A DNA stretch of 59,542 nucleotides from an uncultured Dysosmobacter sp. Its GTDB lineage: Bacteria > Bacillota > Clostridia > Oscillospirales > Oscillospiraceae. A program made the translations under genes and the position numbers. The stretch lies in assembly GCA_934563745.1 (NCBI GenBank), contig CAKTHE010000011.1:1-59542 (forward strand), written 5' to 3'. Positions 24,322 through 32,919 of the stretch are shown piece after piece. Numbering within the stretch: position 1 is the stretch's first letter; each line of letters begins with the position of its first letter. The notes beneath the pieces are model-generated. The model was not told where the DNA came from. It saw only the letters and a program-made list of their open reading frames with translations, and made no database searches.

Positions 24322-27300
24322 ATGAGCAGAGAGTTCAAGAAAGTGCTGGTAGCCAACCGCGGCGAGATTGCCATGCGCATCTTCCGCGCCTGCCACGATT
24401 TGGGCCTGCAGACCGTTGCGATTTATTCCAACGAGGATGTGTACAGCCTGTTCCGCACCGCGGCGGATGAATCCTACTTGATCGGTGAGAATGAAAGCCC
24501 CCTGGGCGCCTATCTCAATATCCCGCGGATCATCGAACTGGCCAAAAAGCATGGGGCGGATGCCATCCATCCCGGCTACGGCTTCCTGTCTGAAAACGGC
24601 GATTTTGCCCGGGCCTGCGAAGCCGCCGGCATTAAATTCATCGGACCCAGCTCCAAGATCTTGGATATGATGGGCGACAAGCTGTCAGCCAAGCAGATCG
24701 CGCTGGAGTGCAACGTGCCGACTACGCCCGGCACGGCGGAGCCTCTGGAGAGCCGGGAGGCGGCCCAGAAACTGGCCATGGAGTTTGGGTTCCCGGTCAT
24801 CCTGAAGGCGGCGGCCGGCGGCGGCGGCCGCGGAATGCGCCGCTGCGACACGGTGGAGGAAGTCGGGACCAATTTTGACCTGGTCAAGGCGGAGGCAAAA
24901 AAGGCCTTCGGCAACGACGATATTTTCATGGAGAAGTTCCTGGTCCGGCCCAAGCACATTGAGGTGCAGGTCCTGGGCGACGAGCACGGCAACGTGGTCC
25001 ATCTTTACGAGCGGGACTGCTCGCTGCAGCGCCGCTATCAGAAGGTCGTGGAGTTCACACCGGCGTTCTCCGTCCCGCAGGAGGTGCGTCAGGCGCTGTA
25101 TGCCGATGCGGTCAAGATCGCCAAGCATGTGGGCTATACCAACGCCGGCACGCTGGAGTTCCTGGTGGACGAGTCCGGCCACCACTATTTCATCGAAATG
25201 AATCCCCGGATCCAGGTGGAGCATACGGTCACGGAGATGGTGACCGGCATCGATCTGGTGCGTTCGCAGATCCTGATCGCCGAGGGGTATCCGCTGTCGG
25301 ATCCGCAGATTGGAATCACCCGGCAGGAGGACATTCACCAGAACGGCTATGCCATTCAGTGCCGCGTGACAACGGAGGATCCGGCCAACAACTTCGCGCC
25401 GGATACCGGAAAGATTACGGCTTACCGTTCCTCCGGCGGCTTCGGCGTCCGCCTGGATGGCGCCACGGCCGGCGCCGGTGCGGTGATCTCGCCGTATTAC
25501 GATTCCCTGCTGGTGAAGGTGACCACCTGGGACAGCACGTTTGCCGGTGTGTGCCGCAAGGCCCTGCGGGCGATCCGTGAGATCCACGTCCGCGGCGTAA
25601 AAACCAACATTGCGTTTATTTCCAACGTTCTGACCAACGAGACCTTCTTGGAGGGAAAGTGCCACACCAAGTTCATCGATGAGACGCCGGAGCTTTTTGA
25701 GATCGAGGAGAGCCAGGACCGTGCCACCAAGATGCTCAAGTATATTGCCGGCATCTCCCTGAAGGAAGAGGGGCATCACGGCTATTACGAGACGCCCCGG
25801 TTCCCGCCGGTTACCGGCAACCGTCCGGAGGGGCTCAAGCAGATGCTGGACCGGGAGGGACCGGAGGCGGTCTGCAAGTGGGTCAAGGATCAGAAGAAGC
25901 TGCTGATCTGCGATACGACCTGCCGTGACGCGCATCAGTCCCTGCTGGCGACCCGCGTCCGGACCCGGGACATTGTCAAGGGGATGGAGGCGACATCCGA
26001 GATCCTGGGCGATGCCTTCTCGCTGGAGTGCTGGGGCGGCGCGACCTTCGATGTGGCGTACCGCTTCCTGCATGAGTCCCCCTGGGAGCGCCTGGATATG
26101 ATCCGGGAAAAGGCACCCAACCTGTTGCTGCAGATGCTGCTGCGCGGCGCCAACGCCGTGGGCTACACCAACTATCCGGACAATGTGATCCGGGAATTCG
26201 TGAAGGAAGCGGCCCGCAGCGGGATCGATGTGTTCCGGATCTTTGACTCGCTGAATTGGCTGCCGGGTATGAGCGTTGCTATGGATGAGGTGCTCAAGCA
26301 GGGCAAGATCTGCCAGGCAACGATCTGCTATACCGGCGATATCATGGACCCCAGCCGGGACAAGTATACGCTGGATTATTACGTCAAGATGGCCAAGGAA
26401 CTGGAAAAGCGCGGCGCCCATATGCTTGCCATCAAGGATATGGCGGGCCTGCTGAAGCCCTATGCGGCCAAAAAGCTGGTGTCCACCCTCAAGCAGGAGA
26501 TCGGCATCCCCATCCAGCTGCACACCCATGATACCTCCGGCAACCAGGTGGCGGCGCTGCTGATGGCGGCCGAGGCCGGCGTGGATGTGGTGGACTGCGC
26601 GATTTCCTCCATGTCGTCTCTGACCAGCCAGCCGTCTTTGAACGCGGTGGTCACGGCTCTGCAGGGAACCGAGCGGGATACCGGTCTGGATCCGGAGCGG
26701 CTGCAGCTTTTGACGGATTATTGGGAGGATGTGCGCAAGCGCTACAGCTCCTTCGAGGCTGGGATCAAGTGCCCGGCTACGGACATTTACCGTTACGAAA
26801 TCCCCGGCGGTCAGTATACCAACCTGAAGCCGCAGGTGGAAAGCCTGGGCCTGGGCGACCGCTTTAAGGACGTCAAGGAAAATTACCGGGTGGTCAACAA
26901 CATGCTGGGCGATATCGTGAAGGTGACGCCGTCTTCCAAGATGGTGGGCGACCTGGCGATCTTCATGACGCAGAACAACCTGACTCCGGAGAACATCGTG
27001 GAGAAGGGCGAAAATCTGGCCTTCCCGGACTCCGCTATCAGCTATTTCTCCGGTATGATGGGCCAGCCGGCCTGGGGCTTCCCCAAGGATCTGCAGAAGG
27101 TGGTGCTGAAGGGCAAGGAGGCCATCTCCTGCCGGCCCGGCGAGCTGCTGCCGCCGGTGGACTTTGACGAGATCCGCAAGGAAGTCAGCGAGTTTGATCC
27201 GGATCCCACGTGGCGCGCGCTGCTGTCTTACTGCATGTATCCCAAGGTCTATAAGGACTATGTCCAGCAGCAGAAGGAGTATGGCTACATTGCCCGCCTG

Positions 27301-27738
27301 GGCAGCCACGTCTTCTTCCACGGCCTGGAGATCGGCGAGACCAACAAGGTCAATATTGCCGACGGCAAAACGCTGGTCATCAAATATCTGGGGCCGGGCG
27401 AAGTGGATAAGGAGGGCATGCGCACGGTGAGCTTTGAGCTCAACGGCATCCGCCGCGAAGTGCAGGTGCCCGACGAAGCGGCCCAGAAGAACATCGTGAA
27501 AGTGCCTATGGCGGATCCCGAGGATAAGAGCCAGGTGGGTGCGTCGATCCCCGGCGCCGTCAGTAAGGTGCAGGTCAAGGTGGGCGATCCGGTGGAGCTG
27601 AACCAGACCCTGATCACCATTGAGGCCATGAAGATGGAGACGGCCATCTCCGCCCGGATGTCCGGCGTGGTGGATGAGATCCTGGTCAAAGAGGGCGACA
27701 CCGTCAAGGGCGGCCAGCTGCTGATCAAAATCAAATAA
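24322..27738 (+). CDS. pyc: pyruvate carboxylase
   Basis: Biotin enzyme that carboxylates pyruvate to oxaloacetate with ATP and bicarbonate. The 1138-residue single chain has the full set of domains: biotin carboxylase with the ATP-grasp loop AAAGGGGRGMRR near 165 and the EMNPRIQVEHTVTE segment near 295, the carboxyltransferase barrel opening with ICDTTCRDAHQSLLATRVRT near 532, the allosteric/PYC_OADA region and a C-terminal biotinyl domain with the biotin lysine in EAMKMET. ATG follows AAAGGAGGAGACC; a GTG 21 bases earlier would lie before that site. Length and order are those of alpha4-type enzymes. It stands as a single gene. Confidence 0.97.
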   Translation: MSREFKKVLVANRGEIAMRIFRACHDLGLQTVAIYSNEDVYSLFRTAADESYLIGENESPLGAYLNIPRIIELAKKHGADAIHPGYGFLSENGDFARACEAAGIKFIGPSSKILDMMGDKLSAKQIALECNVPTTPGTAEPLESREAAQKLAMEFGFPVILKAAAGGGGRGMRRCDTVEEVGTNFDLVKAEAKKAFGNDDIFMEKFLVRPKHIEVQVLGDEHGNVVHLYERDCSLQRRYQKVVEFTPAFSVPQEVRQALYADAVKIAKHVGYTNAGTLEFLVDESGHHYFIEMNPRIQVEHTVTEMVTGIDLVRSQILIAEGYPLSDPQIGITRQEDIHQNGYAIQCRVTTEDPANNFAPDTGKITAYRSSGGFGVRLDGATAGAGAVISPYYDSLLVKVTTWDSTFAGVCRKALRAIREIHVRGVKTNIAFISNVLTNETFLEGKCHTKFIDETPELFEIEESQDRATKMLKYIAGISLKEEGHHGYYETPRFPPVTGNRPEGLKQMLDREGPEAVCKWVKDQKKLLICDTTCRDAHQSLLATRVRTRDIVKGMEATSEILGDAFSLECWGGATFDVAYRFLHESPWERLDMIREKAPNLLLQMLLRGANAVGYTNYPDNVIREFVKEAARSGIDVFRIFDSLNWLPGMSVAMDEVLKQGKICQATICYTGDIMDPSRDKYTLDYYVKMAKELEKRGAHMLAIKDMAGLLKPYAAKKLVSTLKQEIGIPIQLHTHDTSGNQVAALLMAAEAGVDVVDCAISSMSSLTSQPSLNAVVTALQGTERDTGLDPERLQLLTDYWEDVRKRYSSFEAGIKCPATDIYRYEIPGGQYTNLKPQVESLGLGDRFKDVKENYRVVNNMLGDIVKVTPSSKMVGDLAIFMTQNNLTPENIVEKGENLAFPDSAISYFSGMMGQPAWGFPKDLQKVVLKGKEAISCRPGELLPPVDFDEIRKEVSEFDPDPTWRALLSYCMYPKVYKDYVQQQKEYGYIARLGSHVFFHGLEIGETNKVNIADGKTLVIKYLGPGEVDKEGMRTVSFELNGIRREVQVPDEAAQKNIVKVPMADPEDKSQVGASIPGAVSKVQVKVGDPVELNQTLITIEAMKMETAISARMSGVVDEILVKEGDTVKGGQLLIKIK

Positions 27739-27748
27739 AACGCTTTCT

Positions 27749-27782
27749 GAAAAGCCCCGCGGAGAGATCCGCGGGGCTTTTC
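27749..27782 (+). terminator. intrinsic terminator after pyc
   Basis: A perfect 15-bp stem (27749-27763 with 27768-27782) with a GAGA loop; the 3' arm ends in a short T run. Confidence 0.85.
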
Positions 27783-27893
27783 ATGCCAGGAAGCGGGAAC
27801 TTTTTTGAAGGCGGTCCGTCTAGAAAGGAAAGTCCCCGTACTCTGTGTCGATTTGCGGGGGATAATACTTACAGATTATAAAAGGAGAAAAAG

Positions 27894-28685
27894 ATGAATA
27901 AGAAGTGGATCGCACTGGCCCTGACAGCGGCGCTGACCCTGAACCTGAGCGCCTGCGGAAGCAAAGCAAACGGCGGCGCAAGCTCCGGCCTGAGTCCGGA
28001 TGGATCGGCCATTTCCTCGCAGGAGGGCAGCGTGTCCTCCGAGCCGGATGGCTCTGTGTCCGTTCCGGAGGAGGGGGAAGAAGAGCTGCCGCCTACGGAG
28101 GATCCAGCTGCCGAGTCGGAGCAGAAGCCCGTCCAAAAACCGGAGACTCCGGAGCAGAAACCGGCCCAAAAGCCGGAGCAACAACCGGCCGCGCCCAAAC
28201 CCGCGGAGCAAAAACCGGCTGCCGGCAGTCAGTCGGGGGCGGAGAGCAATTCTTCCTCCAGCGCGGGCGCAGATGCGGCGCAGAGCGTGGACCTGAGCGC
28301 GTTCTACGATCAGATGGTGGCCAAGGACAGTTTTCCGCCCTCCATGCAGAAGCTGACCGGGGAGGAAGCCGGCGTTTTGTATGAGGGTCTGGGTGATGTA
28401 TCCCTGAAGCAGTGCACGGCCGGCATGGCGGCTGTCTCCGCTGTGGTGGGCGAGCTGATCCTGGCAGAGGTGTCCGACAGCAAGGATGTGCAGACGGTGA
28501 AGGATATTTTCCAGGCGCGGATCGACAGCCAGGTCAACGGCGGCGCCTTTTATCCGGATACCATCGACGGGTGGAAAGAGGGGGGGCGGGTGGCCAGCCA
28601 CGGAAATTATGTTATGATGGTGGCGCTGGGCGATCCGGACGAGGCGGATGCGGCTGTGGCCGCTTTCCAGGCCCTCTTTGCCTGA
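27894..28685 (+). CDS. DUF4358 lipoprotein with Pro/Lys/Gln-rich linker
   Basis: Secreted lipoprotein of 263 residues: signal peptide with lipobox LSAC (Cys at about 21), then about 110 residues of low complexity, first Ser/Asp/Gly/Glu-rich and then a repeat of EQKPxQKPE units near 78-105, then a DUF4358 domain of about 130 residues containing LSLKQC-like and FYPDTIDGWKEGGRVASHGNYVMM segments. The linker probably spans the cell wall. DUF4358 has no established function. ATG follows AAAAGGAGAAAAAG. Single gene. Confidence 0.85.
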   Translation: MNKKWIALALTAALTLNLSACGSKANGGASSGLSPDGSAISSQEGSVSSEPDGSVSVPEEGEEELPPTEDPAAESEQKPVQKPETPEQKPAQKPEQQPAAPKPAEQKPAAGSQSGAESNSSSSAGADAAQSVDLSAFYDQMVAKDSFPPSMQKLTGEEAGVLYEGLGDVSLKQCTAGMAAVSAVVGELILAEVSDSKDVQTVKDIFQARIDSQVNGGAFYPDTIDGWKEGGRVASHGNYVMMVALGDPDEADAAVAAFQALFA

Positions 28686-28696
28686 GCGGCCTGAGT

Positions 28697-28732
28697 GAAA
28701 AAAGCCCCTGCGCCATTTCGGCGCAGGGGCTT
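28697..28732. terminator. hairpin after the DUF4358 gene
   Basis: AAGCCCCTGCGCC (28702-28714) pairs with GGCGCAGGGGCTT (28720-28732). The A run before it makes it a classical terminator on the reverse strand as well. Confidence 0.8.
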
Positions 28733-28761
28733 CACAAGACCGTATTTTGACCGGATAACAA

Positions 28762-28807
28762 AAAAACCAGAACGGTTCGCTGAATCAGCTATACCGTTCT
28801 GGTTTTT
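28762..28807. terminator. terminator at the edge of the AT-rich patch
   Basis: A 15-bp perfect stem (28762-28776 with 28793-28807) with an inner GCTGAATCAGC mini-hairpin. It carries A and T runs on its two sides, so it stops reverse transcription from the hydrolase and forward read-through. Confidence 0.8.
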
Positions 28808-28938
28808 CTATTGTTCGTAAGAGCAAGAATCGTCCCGCGGCCACAGATTTCAATTCTTGCCCCCTTTAGGATGATTCCTTGCTGGGGTGTGCCTGTCCAA
28901 ACCTTGCCAGGAACGGGTACGGCATACTGGAGTCGGTT
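28789..28938 (-). pseudogene. unassigned open frame, possible gene fragment
   Basis: Directly after the hydrolase stop, in another frame, 49 sense codons run to a TAG inside the terminator: it reads YAVPVPGKVWTGTPQQG, then ILKGARIEICGRGTILAL. The frame continues open back into the end of the hydrolase gene. I see no start codon with a ribosome binding site. It looks like the end of a protein whose front part was lost, but I cannot name the family and it may be chance. Confidence 0.25.
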
Positions 28939-28940
28939 TG

Positions 28941-29812
28941 TCAGATCCCGTTTTTCTCCAAGAACTTTTCCATCAAATCCATATAGTGCGCTGACTGAAC
29001 GATGAATCCTACATGTCCGCCCGGAACATTGAGAATTTCTGCGTCCAATTTTTTAAATAAATCAACAAGACGGTTCTGATCTTCTTTTTTGAAAATGTCT
29101 TTCTCCGGAAGAAGAACTTGTATCTTTCCCCGCAGATACTCGAAATCACTTTCCCTGAAAAGCGGATAGTCCTTCAGCATATATACGCACTGAAAACTAT
29201 GAATAAACCGCTGCTTATAGTTCAAATCAGAAGCCACGGTTTCATAAAACCCTCTGCCATATTTCCGATCCTCTTCCGATTCACATTCCAAAAATCCCGC
29301 GCTCTTTTTTAACAACAAGCGCATTTCCGTTTTTGCGGAAACCAGTTTCAGTAAAAAAGGGATATCGGAGCTGAAAAGCGCTCCTTTCGGATGTCTCTGA
29401 CATAATCGGAATCGATCGTCAAGGTGGTTGTCAGGATCATGGTTAAAACGGTTTCCGGATGCCTTTTCGCAAAAATCTGGGCATATACACCGCCATCACT
29501 TGCACCAATCAAAATCACTTTTTCAATCGACAATGCTTCCAATAGTTTTGCAGCAAAGTCGATCTGCTCGTCCGCATGGGTGGTATGGAACGGATATTCA
29601 TAAATCAGAAATCTATATTTCTCTCCAAGCTTTTCGGCATACGGCACCCACATTTCCTGCATCTCTAATCCGTTAAAAAAGAGAATGACCGGTGCACCAT
29701 CCTTGCCGCCATACTGGTATCTTACTTTTATATTGTCAACAACTGCTGTTTGATAAGGAACTTTCTTCAAAAAGGCATCATACTCTTTTTTGAAGTCTCT
29801 TCCTTCCTTCAT
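28941..29812 (-). pseudogene. alpha/beta hydrolase interrupted by one frameshift
   Basis: The first part (to about 29394) encodes an alpha/beta hydrolase N terminus with VRYQYGGKDGAPVILFFNG and the nucleophile elbow LIGASDGGVYAQIFAKRHPE. The frame then fails at CGAAAGG (reverse strand, near 29391-29397): adding one A restores DIRKGALFSSDIPFLLKLV and joins it to the second part, which ends with the catalytic His region NVPGGHVGFIVQSA and stops at 28941. The joined product would be about 290 residues, a normal size. Base composition is clearly more AT-rich than in the neighbours. The start at 29812 follows GGAAGG; 29821 and 29863 are alternatives. Confidence 0.75.
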
Positions 29813-29853
29813 GATTGCCATCCTTCCAAACCTCGATTTGCCGAGCCGAGACG

Positions 29854-29862
29854 AGTATACCA
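29854..29862 (-). promoter_or_regulatory. extended -10 promoter of the hydrolase
   Basis: TATACT (29859-29854, reverse strand) preceded by TGG; no convincing -35 box, which is common for extended -10 promoters. Confidence 0.45.
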
Positions 29863-29942
29863 TATTCGCAAATGAAAGAATATACCTATAGGGGAAAGCT
29901 TGGCCGTTTCATTTCGCACGTGCGTACACGCTTCCGATACAC

Positions 29943-29987
29943 AAAAAGTCCCATGCTCAACACCTTGACGGTGCGAACATGGGACTT
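29943..29987 (-). terminator. terminator reading leftward
   Basis: CATGGGACTT (29978-29987) pairs with AAGTCCCATG (29946-29955), with an inner CACC/GGTG hairpin. On the reverse strand it ends in TTTTT. It would terminate the hydroxyacid dehydrogenase transcript before the hydrolase. Confidence 0.8.
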
Positions 29988-30113
29988 GATGCTTCCTCGT
30001 CCCAGCCGGGTACTGGTAACCGATCCGGACAGGCAGCTGCGGGTCATTTCCTGAAAACTGTTTTGCGAACACCCAGCTAAAGGTGCAGGGGCGTTTTGCG
30101 GCTTATGCAGAGG

Positions 30114-31082
30114 TCAATACCCCTGTGCGCGGCTGACCTGGTGAACAAGCGGTTCTCCGGCGGCGTACCGGGCCAGATCCTCGCAGAATTGCTCCACGAT
30201 CTTGTCGCAGGTCCAGGGCAGAGACGTGTCGCCGGAGCAATGCGGGGTGAGCAGGAGGTTCCGGGTGTTCCACAGGGGATGATCCGCCGGAAGCGGTTCC
30301 GGCGTGACCACATCCAGGGCTGCGCCGAACAGGCGCCCGGCGTTGAGTGCTTCGACCAACGCGTCCTGATCAATGGCGCTGCCGCGGCCCACATTGACGA
30401 CGATGGAGTCGGACGGCAGCAGGGCGATCCGCTCCCGGGAGAGGAGCCCGACGGTGGAGGCGGTGGAGGGGAGGCAGAGGACCAGGATCTCCGTTTCCGG
30501 AAGGATGGCATCCAGCTGATCGATGGTCACCACCCGATCGTAGCAGGGATCCGGGCAGCGGCCGCTGCGGTTGACACCCAGAATCGTGGCCGCGCCCAGA
30601 GCCCGGGCCCGCCGGGCAAAGGAGGTGCCCAGGTCGCCGGTGCCGACGACGGTGATGCGGCTGCCCAGGATGGAGCGGATGGGGAGATTCCGCTGCCAGC
30701 GGTGCGCCCGGACGATCTCGGCATATTCGGGATAACGCCGCAGCAGCATCAGCGTGACCATCACAATATGCTCGGATATGGCGACCCCGTAGCAGCCGGA
30801 GGAATTGGTCAGAAGGCAGGCGGGGTTTTTGTAAAGACGGTCATCGCAGAACCGGTCGATCCCGGCGGAGGAACAGCATAGCCAGCAAAGCCGCTCGGAG
30901 GCGGCTTGCACCAGCTCCAGCGAGTGGGTAAAGAGGATCTCACACTCCGGGGCGCAGGCCCTGGCGGCTGCCTCGTCCGTGAAGAAGCAGGCCTCAAACC
31001 CGGCGGCCTGGGCGGCCTGCTGGACCCGGTGACACCGTTCCGGCGTCATGAATTCATTGAATATACCGATTTTGCGCTGCAT
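30114..31082 (-). CDS. D-isomer-specific 2-hydroxyacid dehydrogenase
   Basis: NAD(P)-dependent dehydrogenase of 322 residues. The Rossmann glycine motif is VVGTGDLGTSFARRA near 142-156. The catalytic triad is visible as Arg in NVGRGSAIDQ, Glu in VVTPEPLPADHPLW and His in LLTPHCSGD. The closest named relatives are the GhrA-like glyoxylate/hydroxypyruvate reductases and D-lactate-type enzymes; the substrate cannot be read from the sequence. Gene order suggests cotranscription with the FAD oxidoreductase upstream of it (22 bp apart on the reverse strand). The ATG follows AGGAGGTAAG. Confidence 0.9.
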   Translation of the reverse strand: MQRKIGIFNEFMTPERCHRVQQAAQAAGFEACFFTDEAAARACAPECEILFTHSLELVQAASERLCWLCCSSAGIDRFCDDRLYKNPACLLTNSSGCYGVAISEHIVMVTLMLLRRYPEYAEIVRAHRWQRNLPIRSILGSRITVVGTGDLGTSFARRARALGAATILGVNRSGRCPDPCYDRVVTIDQLDAILPETEILVLCLPSTASTVGLLSRERIALLPSDSIVVNVGRGSAIDQDALVEALNAGRLFGAALDVVTPEPLPADHPLWNTRNLLLTPHCSGDTSLPWTCDKIVEQFCEDLARYAAGEPLVHQVSRAQGY

Positions 31083-31104
31083 AAAATCTTACCTCCTGAT
31101 ACGA

Positions 31105-32697
31105 TCATAATGTCCGAAGTACGGCTTCCGCCGTGCGCATGCCGTCCGCTGCCGCAGAGAGGATCCCGCCGGCATAGCCGGCGCCCTCTCCGCAGGGGAA
31201 AAGCCCCGGGAGAGAAGCCTGCCCGTCCGGCCCCCGCAGGATCCGGACCGGAGAAGAGCTGCGGGTTTCCACCGCGGTCATAAGCGCGTCCGGCGCGTCA
31301 TAGCCGGCCAGACGCCGGCCCAGAAGCGGCAGGGCCTGCTCCAATGCTTCGGAGACGAAATCCGGCAGACAGCTGTGCAGGTCCGCATAGCGGACCCCGG
31401 GGCGATAGCTGGGCTGTACGCGGCCCGGTCCGGCGGAGGGACGCCGGGCAAGAAAATCCTCCACCCGCTGGCAGGGGGCGCGGTAATCCGACCCGCCCAT
31501 CCGGAATGCGGCCTCTTCCAGCCGCCGCTGAAACACGATGCCCGCCAGCGGTCCGTCCCCGCCAAAATCCGCCGGCGTGACACTGACCAGCAGAGCACCG
31601 TTGATATTGACCCGGTCCCGGGCAAAGGCGCTCATACCGTTGGTGACCAGGCGCGCACGCTCGGATGCGGCTGCCACGACTTCGCCGCCGGGGCAGACAC
31701 AGAAGGAGTACACGGCCCGCCCGCTTGGCAGATGGCAGGAGAGCTTATAGCTGGATACGGGCAGTCCGGGATGGCCGGCATATTGCCGGTACTGGGCGGC
31801 GTCGATATCCGATTGCCGGTGCTCGACCCGGACGCCCACGGAAAACGCCTTGGGTTCCAGGGCGATGCCGCGGCGGTAAAGCAGATCGAACGTCTCCCGG
31901 GCGGAGTGGCCCGGGGCAAGCACCAATGCCGAACAGGGAAGCGTCTGCAAAGAGCCGTCTGATCCCCGGACCACGGCGCCGCGGAGGACGCCTTCCGAGA
32001 CAGACAGGTCGCACAGGCGGGTTTCAAACCGGAGTTCCGCGCCCAGGGCGCGCAGCCTGCTGCGCAGCCCGATCAGGGCAATGTGCAGGTAATCCGTGCC
32101 CACATGGGGCTTGGCGTCGATCAGAATCTCCTCCGGGGCGCCGCAGGCCACCAGCTGCTCCAGGATCCAGCGGTGACGCAGATCCTTGGTGCCGGTATTC
32201 AGCTTTCCGTCGGAAAAAGCGCCGGCGCCGCCTTCCCCAAACTGCACGTTGGAAAAGGGGTCCAGCTCCCCGCCGGACCAAAACCGCTCCACATCCTCGG
32301 CCCGGCGCTCCACCGGGCGGCCCTGCTCCAGCACGATGGGATGCAGACCGACCTGCGCCAGGATCAGCGCGCAGAAAAGGCCGGCCGGGCCGGCGCCCAC
32401 CACGATCGGCGGCCGGGCCGGCAGACGGACCGGAGGCGCCGGGGGACGATAAGCCTCCGGAGGAGTGTAGCGGGAAATTTTCTGGCTGCGGGCCCTCCGC
32501 AGCACGGCGGATTCGCCCCGGACCTCTGCGGCCACCGTATAAACCATGCGGACTTCTTCCCGGGCATCCACGCTGCGGCGCAGGATGAGCAGGGCTTTCA
32601 GATCGCTCCGCTGGATTTTTAAAAGCCGAAGGACCTCGTTTTCCAGTACAGCCCGGGAGCTTCCGGGCAGCAGCTTTAAATTTTCGAGTTTGATCAA
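31105..32697 (-). CDS. FAD-dependent oxidoreductase (YtfP/HI0933-like dehydrogenase)
   Basis: Flavoprotein of about 530 residues from the uncharacterised NAD(FAD)-utilising dehydrogenase family found across Clostridia. An N-terminal small domain (KLENLKLLPGSSR, LLILRRSVDARE, MVYTVA) precedes the FAD site PPIVVGAGPAGLFCALILA near 120 and the family block GEGGAGAFSDGKLNTG. The C-terminal PCGEGAGYAGGILSAAADG closes the FAD fold. I chose TTG 32697 because it aligns with the family N terminus and AAAAGGA lies ten bases upstream; ATG 32736 is the conventional alternative and would add 13 residues. The substrate is unknown. Confidence 0.88.
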   Translation of the reverse strand: MIKLENLKLLPGSSRAVLENEVLRLLKIQRSDLKALLILRRSVDAREEVRMVYTVAAEVRGESAVLRRARSQKISRYTPPEAYRPPAPPVRLPARPPIVVGAGPAGLFCALILAQVGLHPIVLEQGRPVERRAEDVERFWSGGELDPFSNVQFGEGGAGAFSDGKLNTGTKDLRHRWILEQLVACGAPEEILIDAKPHVGTDYLHIALIGLRSRLRALGAELRFETRLCDLSVSEGVLRGAVVRGSDGSLQTLPCSALVLAPGHSARETFDLLYRRGIALEPKAFSVGVRVEHRQSDIDAAQYRQYAGHPGLPVSSYKLSCHLPSGRAVYSFCVCPGGEVVAAASERARLVTNGMSAFARDRVNINGALLVSVTPADFGGDGPLAGIVFQRRLEEAAFRMGGSDYRAPCQRVEDFLARRPSAGPGRVQPSYRPGVRYADLHSCLPDFVSEALEQALPLLGRRLAGYDAPDALMTAVETRSSSPVRILRGPDGQASLPGLFPCGEGAGYAGGILSAAADGMRTAEAVLRTL

Positions 32698-32919
32698 AAT
32701 TTCGCAGTCCTTTTCATCTTCATTTAAGATAAGCATACTATACTTCGTCTCAAGGTGCAAGGAGAAGCGTATTTCCGCACCGGCCCGGTCCCCCGCCGCA
32801 GAGGGAACGAAAAATGTTCAGAGAACGTGTAAAGTTTTTTCACACTTTCGACACAATCACCCGCTATGCTGAAGATACCGAAAGCGGCGGGTTCATTACG
32901 ATCGCAGGAGGAAGATACT

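Noticed and set aside
24685..27321. Reverse-strand open frame of about 880 codons
   Set aside because: Antisense to pyruvate carboxylase; no family motif and the forward gene explains the sequence fully.
28811..29005. Forward-strand frame of 64 codons over the hydrolase end
   Set aside because: No ribosome binding site; it lies antisense to the hydrolase tail and to the unassigned fragment. It could not be separated from chance.
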